A stretch of DNA of 64,000 bases from Amycolatopsis methanolica 239 (GCF_000739085.1 NZ_CP009110.1:4030001-4094000); one strand, 5' to 3'. Counted from the stretch's first letter, positions 7,960-17,622 are shown. The notes: generated from the letters alone by a model not told the origin. Numbers and translations are program-made.

Positions 7960-8660
7960 AGCGGCAGCACCTTCGCACTCGCGGTCCGCACCGCCGCCAG
8001 CCAGGACGGCGGGAGTGCCTCGGGTTCACCCAGCGCGTCCCGGACATAGCTCCGCCGGTTCTTGACCTGCTCGGTCTCGGTCCACAGCTGCACCAGCCAC
8101 CGCAGCACGCGCGCCACCGTTATTGCCTGGGCGCCGGCCGAGGCGCCCGGCCCCTTGCCGATGCCGGCGAGAGTGCGCACGCCTTCGACATCCCGGGGCA
8201 TCACGTCCGGCAGCTCGCGTGGCCAGTCCAGTGCGGCAACGTTCTTCCGCTCGGCACGCGCATTCTCCACCACGTCCTCGATGGACTGTCGTCGGCGCGC
8301 GATCTCTTCGAACACCCCGGAAGGGGCGAACACCTGGCGTCGCCACCACCCGGTCTCGGCCAGCCCGGCCGCGGTGGTGAGTTCGCCGACCACAGCGTCG
8401 ATCTCGTCCTCGCCCGGCGCGGTGATCGCACGGCGCTCGAGCAGCGTGGTCAGACGGCGTGCGGTCTCGGCCGAGGACCGGTACGACTGTCGTGTCTCGA
8501 TCCAAGCGCCGGTCGGCGCACCCTGGGGGCTGACATGCCAGATCGCGATCGTCTCGTGGCCTTCGTCGTCGTGACCACGTGCGACCACGACGCTGCCAGG
8601 TGCCCACAATTCGGCAACCGCCACCGGCAGCCCGTGCCCCAATTCATCGGTCTGTGTCAC
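7956..8660 (-). CDS. Hypothetical protein, 234 aa, in the TerB/helicase operon
   Basis: I do not recognise the family. It is soluble, with no signal or membrane segment. The N-terminal third looks like a small beta fold (GSVVVARGHDDEGHETIAIWHV). The rest is helical and charged, with a conserved-looking KNRRSYVRDALGEP near the C-terminus. GTG 8660 has GAGGA 13 nt upstream. It begins 9 bp after the helicase stop and its stop overlaps the exonuclease start by 4 nt, so it is made together with both. An adaptor or accessory subunit for the helicase/exonuclease pair is a reasonable inference and no more. Confidence 0.75.
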   Translation of the reverse strand: MTQTDELGHGLPVAVAELWAPGSVVVARGHDDEGHETIAIWHVSPQGAPTGAWIETRQSYRSSAETARRLTTLLERRAITAPGEDEIDAVVGELTTAAGLAETGWWRRQVFAPSGVFEEIARRRQSIEDVVENARAERKNVAALDWPRELPDVMPRDVEGVRTLAGIGKGPGASAGAQAITVARVLRWLVQLWTETEQVKNRRSYVRDALGEPEALPPSWLAAVRTASAKVLPL

Positions 8661-8669
8661 AGCCCGTCC

Positions 8670-10901
8670 TCATTCCATCCGATCCTGATGTCTTGTGGCC
8701 GTGAGAACCCGCGCCACCTTCACGGCCCCGGCGCAATCGAGGTCCGCCGCAGCGAACTGCTCCTCCAGCAGCGACTCGCCGATCCATTCGTCGAACTTCT
8801 CCTGCGCCTTGTTGACGACGGTCGCGGCGACGGCGCGCGGATCCGGCTCGGTTCCTTCCGCGAAGTCGGCCAACGCTGCCGCGGCGGCCTGTGGTGTGGT
8901 CCCGCCCAGGCGAAGCGCAGCGCCTTCCGCGGAGGCGTCGACTCCCCGTGTGTTGAGGACGTGCACCAAGGTGTTCAGAGTCCGGTCGCCGGTCCACGGG
9001 AAGACGATCGTGTCTGCGCCCTCGGCGAGGAAGGGGTAACTGTCGAGGTGCGATGAGGCGTACGCGCGCCGAGCCTGGCCGAGCAACTCCACGGAACGGG
9101 AGTCGAGGTAGGCCGGGACAACCACGTCTTCCAGCAGTTCCCGCATCCGAGTACGGATCTTTCCGTGCACCGAGCCGGAGGCTTCCCCGAGGAAGGTCGG
9201 CCTGCCTCCCGCTGCCGGCGCCAGTTCGACCACCTTGTCGGATTCGTGGACGGCCACGACTCGCCAGCGGCGGCCGGAGAAGACCAGCAGCAGCCCGTCG
9301 TACAGCGGCAAGCTGATGGGCATCGTGCCCAGTTGCTGTCCGGCGGACACGAGCCGGTATTCCTCCGGACTCCGGAACGCCGCGTAGAAGGTGTAGTGGT
9401 TGACAACAGATTCGCCACGCGGTCCTAGCAGCAGGGTGCCGTCGGCGCTCTGGACGAGCACCTCCTGACAGCCGAGGTCGCGGAGCAAGGTGGCGAACTG
9501 AGCGCTGCTGACCGCGGCGAAGGGGCTGCCCCGGCCGCACAGCACCCGGAACGCCTCGGCAGGTGTGGCCCCGCCGTGCTGGGCGATCAGCGACAGGAGC
9601 TGCTGGACGAGTGTCGACAGGTGCAGCCGGGCCTGCTCGGGTGGCTCGCACCAACGCTCCAGCAGGAGTTCGATGGCTGCGATGAACTGCACCAGGGGGA
9701 GCTGGAGGCGGTCGAGCGTGGTGGAGCGGGCGTCCGTGGCGACGGCGGAGACATAGGCACGCAGCACGGCCGCCTCACCGCGCCGCCCGGAGCGGCCGAG
9801 GCGCTGGCGCAGCGCGGCCACCGAAGGCAGTGGCCCAATCTGCGCGACCTGGGCGACGGCGCCAATGTCGATTCCCATCTCCAGCGTGCTGGTACAGATC
9901 GCCGTGGCGGGCCGGCTCGGATCGCGCAGTGATGCTTCGACGTCCTGCCGCAGCTCCTTGGCCAGGTTGCCGTGGTGCGGGTGGAACTCGTTGGGCACCC
10001 GTGCGGCCGCGGATCGGTCGGCGAGTTCGGCCGCGAACTGCTCCACACTCCTACGCGAATTCGCGAAGACCAGATTCGTGCGCCCGCGCAGAGCGGTGAA
10101 AAGATGATCGGCGATGCCGCGGACCGCTGTATCAGGTGTCTCGCCACCCGGATCGGGCCGGCGGGTGACGTAGCTTCGGAGCTGCAGCCGGATCTCCTGC
10201 CCGCCACCGGTGGACACCAGGACCGTGACCCGATCACCGCCGCCGGGGCGCAGCTGCTCTGCCGCCAGGCGCATGTCGCCGAGGGTCGCCGACAGCCCGA
10301 TGCGTGGCACATGCCGGCCGAGCGCGGTCTCCAGCCGATGCAGCTGCGAGAACAGCTGCGCGCCGCGTTCCGTTCCGATGAACGAGTGCAGTTCGTCGAC
10401 CACGACGTGGCCCAGGGCCGCGAACAGCCTGCGGATCGCCGGCCCGCGCAACACGAACAGCGCTTCCAGCGACTCGGGGGTGATCAGCAAAATGCCGGAC
10501 GGGTTCTTCAGCACCGCCTGTTTACGCGACGCGGCGACGTCGCCGTGCCAGCGGTGTGTCGGGATGTCCAGACTTCCGCAGAGTTCCTCGGTTCGCCGGA
10601 ACTGGTCGTTGATCAACGCCTTGAGCGGGCCGACGTAGAGTGCCTGGGCCCCCGAACCGTTCGAGGTTCCCTGCTCCACCAGCGCCGAGCACACGGGCAA
10701 GAACGCCGCCTCGGTCTTCCCGGCCGCCGTCGCCGCGCCGATCAGCACGTCGTGCCCGTTCAGCACGGCAGGGATCGCCGCGTCCTGCACATCACGGAGC
10801 TCGGACCATCCCTGCTGCCAGACCCACCGCTGCACCCGTGGGTGGAGAAGATCGAAGTGCGCCGCCTCAGATGCGGAGGCTGGCGAGCTCATCGGCACCA
10901 T
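8670..10901 (-). CDS. Lhr-like superfamily 2 DEAD/DEAH helicase
   Basis: A 743-aa ATP-dependent helicase. Walker A is GAATAAGKTEAA (residues 55-66), motif II is DELH (169-172), motif III is SAT (204-206), and the second RecA domain has TSTLEMGIDIG (338-347) and motif VI QRLGRSGRRG (366-375). TSTLEMGIDIG and DELHSFIGTERG place it near Lhr and the BREX helicases rather than RNA DEAD-box enzymes. The C-terminal half lacks an obvious cysteine cluster, so no DUF1998 zinc site is seen. The start overlaps the upstream ATPase gene by 35 bp (ATG 10901, or 26 bp with ATG 10892). It probably remodels or unwinds DNA loaded by the BrxD-like ATPase. Confidence 0.92.
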   Translation of the reverse strand: MVPMSSPASASEAAHFDLLHPRVQRWVWQQGWSELRDVQDAAIPAVLNGHDVLIGAATAAGKTEAAFLPVCSALVEQGTSNGSGAQALYVGPLKALINDQFRRTEELCGSLDIPTHRWHGDVAASRKQAVLKNPSGILLITPESLEALFVLRGPAIRRLFAALGHVVVDELHSFIGTERGAQLFSQLHRLETALGRHVPRIGLSATLGDMRLAAEQLRPGGGDRVTVLVSTGGGQEIRLQLRSYVTRRPDPGGETPDTAVRGIADHLFTALRGRTNLVFANSRRSVEQFAAELADRSAAARVPNEFHPHHGNLAKELRQDVEASLRDPSRPATAICTSTLEMGIDIGAVAQVAQIGPLPSVAALRQRLGRSGRRGEAAVLRAYVSAVATDARSTTLDRLQLPLVQFIAAIELLLERWCEPPEQARLHLSTLVQQLLSLIAQHGGATPAEAFRVLCGRGSPFAAVSSAQFATLLRDLGCQEVLVQSADGTLLLGPRGESVVNHYTFYAAFRSPEEYRLVSAGQQLGTMPISLPLYDGLLLVFSGRRWRVVAVHESDKVVELAPAAGGRPTFLGEASGSVHGKIRTRMRELLEDVVVPAYLDSRSVELLGQARRAYASSHLDSYPFLAEGADTIVFPWTGDRTLNTLVHVLNTRGVDASAEGAALRLGGTTPQAAAAALADFAEGTEPDPRAVAATVVNKAQEKFDEWIGESLLEEQFAAADLDCAGAVKVARVLTATRHQDRME

Positions 10902-12195
10902 CGGTGTCGGGACCGGACTCGCCGGGCAGCGGAGCCAGATCAGGGTTGGTCTCGACGCTGACCCTCACCTGCCCGAGCAGCTCCCGCCAGTCGGTTCCAG
11001 GATTCTGCTCGAGCACGGCGAGCAGGTTCACGAACTCCTTGATCGTGTTGCGCGGCGTCCGGAAGTAGGCGTCACCGATCCGGCCCGCGCAGTGCTCCAT
11101 GAACGCGCCGAGGGCGTCGTCCGGAAGCAGGTAGGACGACGGGTCTCCGCCGGCATAGACGTGGCGGAGGCGTTCAAGCAGGACATGCATGTCCTCGGGG
11201 GTGAGGCTCGCCAGCCGCAGCACGGGTCCGGAGAGGTCGACCAGGCCGCCGACCGCGAAGTTGTTCTCCGCCAGGCGGCTGCGCAGGGCCTCGTAGCTGT
11301 ACAGCCCGCGACGGGTGTCCATCAGCAACTCCGGCGTGCCGCCGAAACAGAACCCGAGCCCTTCGACGTTGCCCTGCAGACAGTCGTTGACGATGCGCAG
11401 GACCTGCTCGTAGTTGGAGCGGCGAGCACCGGTGTGCGCCAGCTTGTAGAGGTTCACCATCTCGTCGAGGCACACCAGAAGCCCGGTGAACCCCGCCAGC
11501 CGCACGAACCGGGCGACGAGCTTGAGGTGGTCGTAGACGTTCGCGTCGTCGACGATGGTCCGGACGCCGAGCGCGGCGCGGGCTTCGGTGCGGGTGGCGA
11601 ACTCGCCGCGCAGCCAGCGCACCGCATCGGTCTTGAGCTGCTCGTTGCCGGTGTCGTGGCCCGTCCAGTACGCCCCGATGACCTGGGCGAAATCGTACCC
11701 GCCGACGCTTTCCGACAGCTGAGCCAGCTTGTCGGCGATGACCGCCCGCGGTGAGCGGTCCGACGCGGACGCCTCCTGGATCGCCGACGTGATGAACCGT
11801 TCGACGATGCCCGGCAAGGCGTTGCCGTCCGGAGTGGAGCGCGTGGCGAGGTTGCGCATCAGCTCGGCGTAGAGCGCGCGAGCCTGCCCGCCGCTGGCGT
11901 GCAGGCGCCGGTCCGGGGTGAGGTCGGCCGAGGTCGTGACCAGCTTGCGCTCGGCCGCGATCGACCGGACGAGGTTGAGGAAGAACGTCTTGCCCGCCCC
12001 GTACTCCCCGATGACGAAGCGCACGGCCGAACCGCCGTCGGCGATCCGGTCGATCTCCCGCCGCATCGCGACGACCTCGGAGGCCCGGCCGACCTGGATG
12101 TGCTGGAAGCCGGTGCGCGGCACCACCCCGGCACGCAGGGCGGAGACGATGGCGTCCCGGTCACGGGGGCGCAGACGAGCGCCGGAAGCGGTCAT
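10867..12195 (-). CDS. BrxD-like P-loop ATPase (DUF2791 family)
   Basis: A 442-aa ATP-binding protein. Walker A is GEYGAGKT (residues 63-70) and Walker B is LLVCLDEM (D244, E245). The pattern RTGFQHIQVGRASEV at the start and YFRTPRNTIKEFVNLL near the end match the DUF2791/BrxD family, known from BREX type 2 phage-defence loci and from TerB-linked DNA-processing clusters. It is probably an AAA-type loader or switch for the helicase. The ATG overlaps the TerB gene stop by 4 nt. No BREX core genes (pglZ, brxC, methylase) are present, so this is not a BREX locus. Confidence 0.88.
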   Translation of the reverse strand: MTASGARLRPRDRDAIVSALRAGVVPRTGFQHIQVGRASEVVAMRREIDRIADGGSAVRFVIGEYGAGKTFFLNLVRSIAAERKLVTTSADLTPDRRLHASGGQARALYAELMRNLATRSTPDGNALPGIVERFITSAIQEASASDRSPRAVIADKLAQLSESVGGYDFAQVIGAYWTGHDTGNEQLKTDAVRWLRGEFATRTEARAALGVRTIVDDANVYDHLKLVARFVRLAGFTGLLVCLDEMVNLYKLAHTGARRSNYEQVLRIVNDCLQGNVEGLGFCFGGTPELLMDTRRGLYSYEALRSRLAENNFAVGGLVDLSGPVLRLASLTPEDMHVLLERLRHVYAGGDPSSYLLPDDALGAFMEHCAGRIGDAYFRTPRNTIKEFVNLLAVLEQNPGTDWRELLGQVRVSVETNPDLAPLPGESGPDTDGADELASLRI

Positions 12196-14458
12196 TGCAG
12201 TATGTCCTTCGCGATATCGTGGTTGATTTCGAGGGGATCCTCGCCCTCGATGAGAAGCTCGTCGGTGGCATCCAGCGCGGCTTCGTTGAGCACCTCGAGC
12301 GCACCGCCCGGCAGCAGGGCGAGCGCAACGGCCAGGTCGTCGAACTCTCCTCGAGTGACGGTGTCCTTCTCGACGAGCTGCCGGAGAAGGGTGGTGTGGG
12401 CGGCGTCGAGTTCCGCTGCCGTCGCCTGGGCCGCGACCGGTGGTGGCGCGGGGACCGGCTCCGGTTCCTCCGCGAAGATCTCCGCGAGCTCGGCCGCCAC
12501 GGCCGCGGATTCCGCGCGCGTCCGGGCGAGGCGAGCGGGATCCAGGGTCAACGTAGCCGTTCGCTCGGGTTGCGCGGGGATTGCGCGCCCGGCGGGGGTC
12601 GCTCCGGGGAGCCGGACGGAGGTGAGCTCGTCCGGTTCCCCGGCCACGACGGTGGCGTGCAGCGTGGAGTAGACGTCGTTCGGGTCCAGTCCCAGCTCGC
12701 GGAACAACTTCTCCAGGGTCCTGACCTCGTCGGGAGTCACCCTTCCGTCTGCCGCGGCGATCGTGGTGAGAAGCCGGCCCACGTCGGCGCGGTGCTCGTC
12801 GGGGAGCACGCTGAGACGGCGGCGCAGCGCAGCCGCGGTGGGTGGCTTGGTCAGCACGAGCGCGGCGTGGGCGTCCAGCCGGATCCGCTCGTCGGTGCTC
12901 AGGTCGAGGCCGCTGAAGGCCAGGTCGCGCAGTGCTGCACGCTCGGGTTCGGTGACGGTGCCGTCCGCGGCGGCCACCAGCGTGCCAAGGTTGATGATTG
13001 CCAGGGCGGTGCCGTACCGCGGTCCCGGGGCGCTGACCGGCTCTTCTCCGCGGCGGAACACCACCACCGAGGAGGTCGGCGTCGGCACGCCACCGCCAAA
13101 CCGGACGTCCGGCTCAATCCCGAGCCCCCGCTTCTCCAACAGCTGCGCCACGGCCACCGCGTCGGCCCTGGCGAGCTTGCCGGTGATGGTCGGCCAGCGC
13201 TCGATCAGCTCCTGCGCTGGGACGACCGAGCGGCCATTGTCGTCGATGCCGCGCGCCGCCCAGGACCAAATCGCTCGGTCCGTTCATCTGCCCGATAGCT
13301 GACGCCCTTGGGCAGCAGGGCGACCGCGGCCGGGGAGCCGGTGTCGCCCGGGTGACGGCCGAGGTGCCTGCTGTAGGCGTCCAGATCGTCGGTGACCGCT
13401 TCGATCAGATCCCGGAGTTTCGTGACCGGCCCGGTCAGCTTGCCGACATCGGGCAGGTTCGGGTTCTCCAGCTTGACTTCACCGCCGAAGCCGCCGCTGG
13501 CCGGGAAGTAGCGGCTGCTCAACCGCGTCTTGTTGGGCTTGACGACCAGGCCGTCGCCGAACCGCTCCTGGTAGCGGGCCGTGAACAGCTCGTGGAACTC
13601 GTCCGGGCACCGCTGCGCGGGGGTTCGCAACCGTGTCTCGGGGTGGTGGGTGTACCAGGCCAGTGCCCAATCCGCAGGCAGCGGCCGGCCGGCGGCCACC
13701 AGTTGCCCCAACCCGAGCCGGAGTTCGGCCGGCAGTTCGTAGGTCCACTCCGGAAACGCCGGCGGCGGGCCGTTCCAGCGCGCGGTGGGGTCGAGGATCG
13801 CGACACAGTCCAGAAGGCTACTTGCGTACTGCTCGAACGAGCGGTTCCCCCGGTAGATCCCCAGCAACCGACGCACCTCGCCGGTCAGCAGGCGGAACTC
13901 CGCTGCGGGGTCCGGTGTGCCTGGGAGTTCGGTGAGCAAACGGCGTTCCAGGCCGTAGAAGTAGACGAAGACGTAGCCGATGTAGGCGCGCGGATTGCTG
14001 CGACCACCGGCGAGCCATGCCAGATACGCGGCGCGACCGCGGGGTGAAATGTCCGAATAGGACGGCCAGTAGTCCATCGTCTCGCCGGTCCAGTCGGGAC
14101 GCGCGCCGTCCACAGGCAGCGTGGGATCGATCAACGCCGGCTCGACACCATTTCCGGCCGCATCGGCCATGCTGCGTCCGAGGTACAACATGCCGCCACG
14201 GATAACGAGGCCTGCGACCTTGACGTCCCGTCCGGCCGGCACCCATTCCGCGTAAGACAGTGTCGCGGCCGGAAGTGCCGGGTACCGCTGGATGGGCGGC
14301 ATCGCCGCAACCGGCGCACTCACCTGCGGCGGCGGATGGACTGGCTGAACTGCCCGATCACCGCCGACAACCGGCGCGGATCGCGCGGATGCCCGCTTTC
14401 TCCGAATCAGCCAGATCACCAGCGCAAGCACCAGCAAGATGACGACAGCCAGCGCCAA
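12192..14458 (-). CDS. TerB_N-TerB membrane-anchored protein, interrupted by a frameshift
   Basis: First gene of the operon. TTG 14458 is supported by GGGGAGG 5 nt upstream. One transmembrane segment (residues 1-17, ALAVVILLVLALVIWLI, then RRKR) is followed by a TerB_N domain (PF13208-like; YAEWVPAGRDVKVAGLVI, SYSDISPRGRAAYLAWLAGGR, YIGYVFVYFYGLERRLL). The frame then closes at 13205. Another frame, open from 13283, continues the same protein: AIWSWAARGIDD, a TerB domain with two ADGxVTxxE metal-binding motifs (AAADGTVTEPERA, AAADGRVTPDEV) and a TerB_C-like tail ending in EINHDIAKDILQ. A one-base error or a genuine shift near 13275 separates the halves. It probably senses a signal or metal at the membrane and tethers the complex. 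Confidence 0.82.
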
Positions 14459-14710
14459 CTGGACCTCCCCGCGATCGATTCACCTGACCATCGCCGAGAT
14501 GCGGGCCGGAGTTACCGGCGTTACATGATCGTCACCGATCTCGATCTTGACAGGCGCTTCCCGAATCCCATCGGAATGTGGGAATTGATGACAAGTCCGC
14601 ACTCTGCACCACCGCCGAGCGAATCCGTTTCACTCACTTGCACCTACTTCGATGACGAAATCGTCACGGGTCCGGGGCACGGGTAACGGCGGCACTGACA
14701 ATGACGAACG
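14459..14710. promoter_or_regulatory. Divergent promoter region of the TerB operon and the 640-aa gene
   Basis: A 252-bp gap, visibly richer in A and T than its surroundings, that must drive both directions. It contains TTGACA at 14547-14552 on the plus strand with only a weak -10 match downstream. It also has a perfect inverted repeat TGACGA-AA-TCGTCA at 14653-14666. A further copy of TCGTCA-like sequence lies near 14530. These could bind one regulator that controls both sides. No regulator gene is in the island. Confidence 0.4.
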
Positions 14711-16633
14711 GTGCTTACGCCAGCCTTTGCAAGCCGCGAAAAGGGTGAAGCAGAATTGACAGCTGATTCTGACTCCGCGCATCGATTCGAGGAAATTCCT
14801 TGGCCCTGCCTGAAGCCCTACATGTCGGTCACCGTTCTGCGCTGCATCGGGGACGACCCCGCGTTCGGCTTCGGAACCGTCGTCCGGCTCCTCAAGAAAC
14901 CGCGACGACATCGGCCAGGGGCCGCCCTGCACACCATCGCCGAGACCGAACTGGACGCCGCCTCAGGCGATGTCATCGCCGGCTTCGACACGTTGACCGG
15001 CCTCGAGATCGACCAGTTGTTCGGCCAGGTGAACGTTCAAGCGAGTCCACCCGGCTGGGCCCTGCCGGGATCCGGCTTCACCGACTTGACGCACGAGCTC
15101 ACACTGGTCCTCCGACGTGGTGAACTGATCGCCGTGCGCGCCGAGAAAGGCGTGGCAGAGCGCCTCCAGAGACAGCTGGACAAACCGCCGCGACCACCGC
15201 TTCGTCGTCTTCCCACCAACGTCCTGGAAGCAGCCTTCCTCCAGGGCGCCGCGAAAAACATCTGGCTTCGGTCGGTCCAGCGACCCAGCTCGCGCCGCCC
15301 CTACAGCAAAGCACTGGGCGGAACCGATCTCGGCGTCGCACTGGATCCCGTGGAGGACAGCTCGTTCGCGTGGGGAGCAGCTCGCAGCGAGATGCTCGAA
15401 GACCCAGGTATCCTCTACCTCAAAGGCAAGGTGGGTGTCACCGCAGGCAAATCACAGATCTGGTTCAAGGACTCCACCGACTTCCACCAATACCTCCTCA
15501 CGGTGGGCGAAATCCTGCGAGTGTCCTCCGAAATCCTCACCGATCCTGGCATCTTCTCGGCATTCCCCGGCCTTGCCCAGGAAGTCAGCGATCCTGCCGA
15601 GATTTCCGGTGCGTACGAAGTGATCCCGATTCAACCGGACGAGACACCAGAAGCGACCAGCGGAGGCGACGAAGTCGTGGCGGCAGCCGAACTCCTTCAG
15701 GACGCGGTGCTCGAGGTCCGGGAAGGTGCTACCGGAACGAGGTTCACCATGGATGTCGGACTCGAGGGCGCCTCGAGCGGCCGGCTTGCCGCGAGCCTCA
15801 ACCGCGTCGATGACCGCTTCGTGCTCAGCATCGGGTTCGACCGCACTGCGCCCCAGCCACTACCAGCCGCGGAGCAGATTCTCGGCGCGCTGAACAGCGG
15901 TGACATGCTCGAAGTCCACTTCGGCTCCGGACACAAGTACTCGGCGGGCAAGGTCTGGAAGCAGAACTTCAGTCCGATCCCGTTTTCCGGCTGGTTGTGG
16001 GAGGACTTCGACGGCTACCGGATCACCAGGGAGAAGCCCGCCGGCGCCGAAGGGGCCCAAGCCATCCACGACGCCATCCACGAGAACGGTGACGACTCCC
16101 TGTTCGCCTGGATCGTCGACTACTGTTCCGAAGGATGGCTGCTCTGTGACGACAGTTCAGGGGAAGCGGCCGACTTCTTCCATCTCGACGCGGACAACCT
16201 GCTCCGGATCTTTCACGTCAAGGCATCGTCGAACAGCTCCCCTCGCCGGGGCGTGAAGGTGACCGACTACGAGGTCGTGGTGAGCCAGGCGCTGAAGAAC
16301 CTGACGTACATGGATCGGCGCAAGCTGATCGGCCGCCTCAGCCGTCCCTCACTCGCCGATCCGGCAAGCTGGATCGACGGCGATCGGGTTCACGACAAAG
16401 GAGCCGGCTTTCTGGAGAAGCTCGAAGCCGCCGGAGCACAGGGGCGGACCGAGGTGGTGATCGTGCAACCCAATCTCAGCAGAGGGCGGTACCGACAGCT
16501 GACTGCGGACATCGAGGCCGGCATTGTCTCCCGGGACACCCTGCGCCTGCAATTGCTCGAGATGCTGTTGAAGACCGCGCGACTGGCCGCAGTCCGGTAC
16601 GTCACCGATCTGACGGTGATCGGCAGCGGCTGA
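14711..16633 (+). CDS. 640-aa island protein with a possible PD-(D/E)XK nuclease segment
   Basis: I do not recognise the full-length family. The protein is large and soluble. Residues about 468-530 run WIVDYCSEGWLLCDDSSGEA, then ADFFHLD, IFHVKAS and YEVVVSQALKNL. The order acidic residue (D480/D481, E485, D488), strand, then K504 in HVK followed by a QA.KN helix resembles the C-terminal PD-(D/E)XK-like domains of restriction proteins. The middle acid before the lysine is replaced by His-Val. Residues about 575-605 (GRTEVVIVQPNLSRGRY) form another strand-loop. The start is uncertain: GTG 14711, or TTG 14756 preceded by AAGGGTGAAG. It is divergent from the TerB operon and is the likely effector if this is a defence island. 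Confidence 0.7.
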   Translation: MLTPAFASREKGEAELTADSDSAHRFEEIPWPCLKPYMSVTVLRCIGDDPAFGFGTVVRLLKKPRRHRPGAALHTIAETELDAASGDVIAGFDTLTGLEIDQLFGQVNVQASPPGWALPGSGFTDLTHELTLVLRRGELIAVRAEKGVAERLQRQLDKPPRPPLRRLPTNVLEAAFLQGAAKNIWLRSVQRPSSRRPYSKALGGTDLGVALDPVEDSSFAWGAARSEMLEDPGILYLKGKVGVTAGKSQIWFKDSTDFHQYLLTVGEILRVSSEILTDPGIFSAFPGLAQEVSDPAEISGAYEVIPIQPDETPEATSGGDEVVAAAELLQDAVLEVREGATGTRFTMDVGLEGASSGRLAASLNRVDDRFVLSIGFDRTAPQPLPAAEQILGALNSGDMLEVHFGSGHKYSAGKVWKQNFSPIPFSGWLWEDFDGYRITREKPAGAEGAQAIHDAIHENGDDSLFAWIVDYCSEGWLLCDDSSGEAADFFHLDADNLLRIFHVKASSNSSPRRGVKVTDYEVVVSQALKNLTYMDRRKLIGRLSRPSLADPASWIDGDRVHDKGAGFLEKLEAAGAQGRTEVVIVQPNLSRGRYRQLTADIEAGIVSRDTLRLQLLEMLLKTARLAAVRYVTDLTVIGSG

Positions 16634-16917
16634 TGCCGCCGTCCTGCAGACGCAGGGTCGCGGAGAAGTCCGAGTTGCGGCGCTGCGCCCACGGCGGCCG
16701 TCGTCGCAACCGTTCTGGCATTGCCAGCAGTTGACCTGATCAGCGTCCCGATGCAGCCACGGGCCTGGATGCAGCGCGAAGCCAGCGCGCTGACCTATTC
16801 CGGCTCGTTGGAGTAGCCAGGTTCGGCGCGCCGCGTTCCCGGCGGGGCTTCGCCGCGGCTCGTTCGGGCGACATCTGTCATACGGTGCTGCGGCCGCGGC
16901 ACAGCGCGGACAGCGTG

Positions 16918-17463
16918 CTACTCGTGGGTCCAGGTGCAGCCGCCGGAGAGTTCGAGGAACTCGCCGCTCTTGACGGTCACGCTGGTCGGCCCTTGCACGA
17001 GGCCGTTGGCGATGATGGCGCTGAAGTCGCCGGAGTCGTTGCTGTTGCGGGACCAGTAACAACCGAAGGAGTCCCGAGGACCCGCGGTCTTCCACCGGCC
17101 GGCCTTCGCGTCGGTGCCGATGCGGTGCACACCGTCGCTCAGGGTGCCATTGCCACCGGATCGAGGAGCCGCCGGGGCGGCGGACGAGATCACGGTCCGC
17201 GTCACGGTCTCCTGTGGGGCGGTGACGGTGCTGATGATCGTGACCGGCGCGGCCGTGGTCGCCGAAGCGGGCACGGTCACCGTGCGGGTGATGGTGGTCG
17301 GCGCTGCCGCGGCCGTCTGATCGACGGCCGGGCGCTGGACGGTCGCGCTTGCCGCGCCTACACCGGCGAGGAACGCGGCAACCACGCCGACGATCCACGG
17401 CCAGTGCCTCCCGGCACGAGTGCTGGCTGGGTTTTCGGGCGCAGGCGGAATCGGCTGGCTCAT
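16918..17463 (-). CDS. Membrane-anchored secreted protein of unknown function
   Basis: A 181-aa protein. A short cytoplasmic proline-rich start (PIPPAPENP) precedes one transmembrane helix (about residues 20-42, WPWIVGVVAAFLAGVGAASA). A low-complexity Thr/Val/Ala linker (TRTVTVPASATTAAP and similar) follows. The C-terminal 70-residue domain has two cysteines (FGCYW, GGCTW) and the pattern DGVHRIGTDAKAGRWKTAG, common in extracellular domains of actinobacterial proteins. The two cysteines probably form a disulphide. Start ATG 17463 follows GGAGAAAG at about 10 nt. It stands alone between the island and the LacI gene. Confidence 0.82.
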   Translation of the reverse strand: MSQPIPPAPENPASTRAGRHWPWIVGVVAAFLAGVGAASATVQRPAVDQTAAAAPTTITRTVTVPASATTAAPVTIISTVTAPQETVTRTVISSAAPAAPRSGGNGTLSDGVHRIGTDAKAGRWKTAGPRDSFGCYWSRNSNDSGDFSAIIANGLVQGPTSVTVKSGEFLELSGGCTWTHE

Positions 17464-17622
17464 GGCAGAGGTTCTTTCTCCGGTATTCGCGGAACCGCCG
17501 GGGGCTGCTGACACGGTCTTGGTGAACGGTGCCTCCGCGGTTGACCGGTGTTCGCCGTGTCTCTACCCGGAGTCGGCTGCCACCCTCCCCGAGTTACAGA
17601 CCAAGCCGTTCCCGCGACGCCG

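Noticed and set aside
13205-13283. Programmed ribosomal frameshifting in the TerB gene
   Set aside because: No slippery heptamer or downstream stem stands out, and the window has several other one-base slips. A sequence error or mutation is the simpler reading.
6709-14458. Calling the island a BREX system
   Set aside because: Only the BrxD-like ATPase and an Lhr-like helicase recall BREX. There is no PglZ phosphatase, BrxC/PglY ATPase, methylase or Lon-like gene in the window, and TerB/exonuclease genes are not BREX parts.
16634-16917. A right-hand attachment site or tRNA matching the 5.3-kb remnant
   Set aside because: The 284-bp gap holds scattered GC-rich inverted sequence but no copy of the T-arm or CTCGGGCACCA and no gene.
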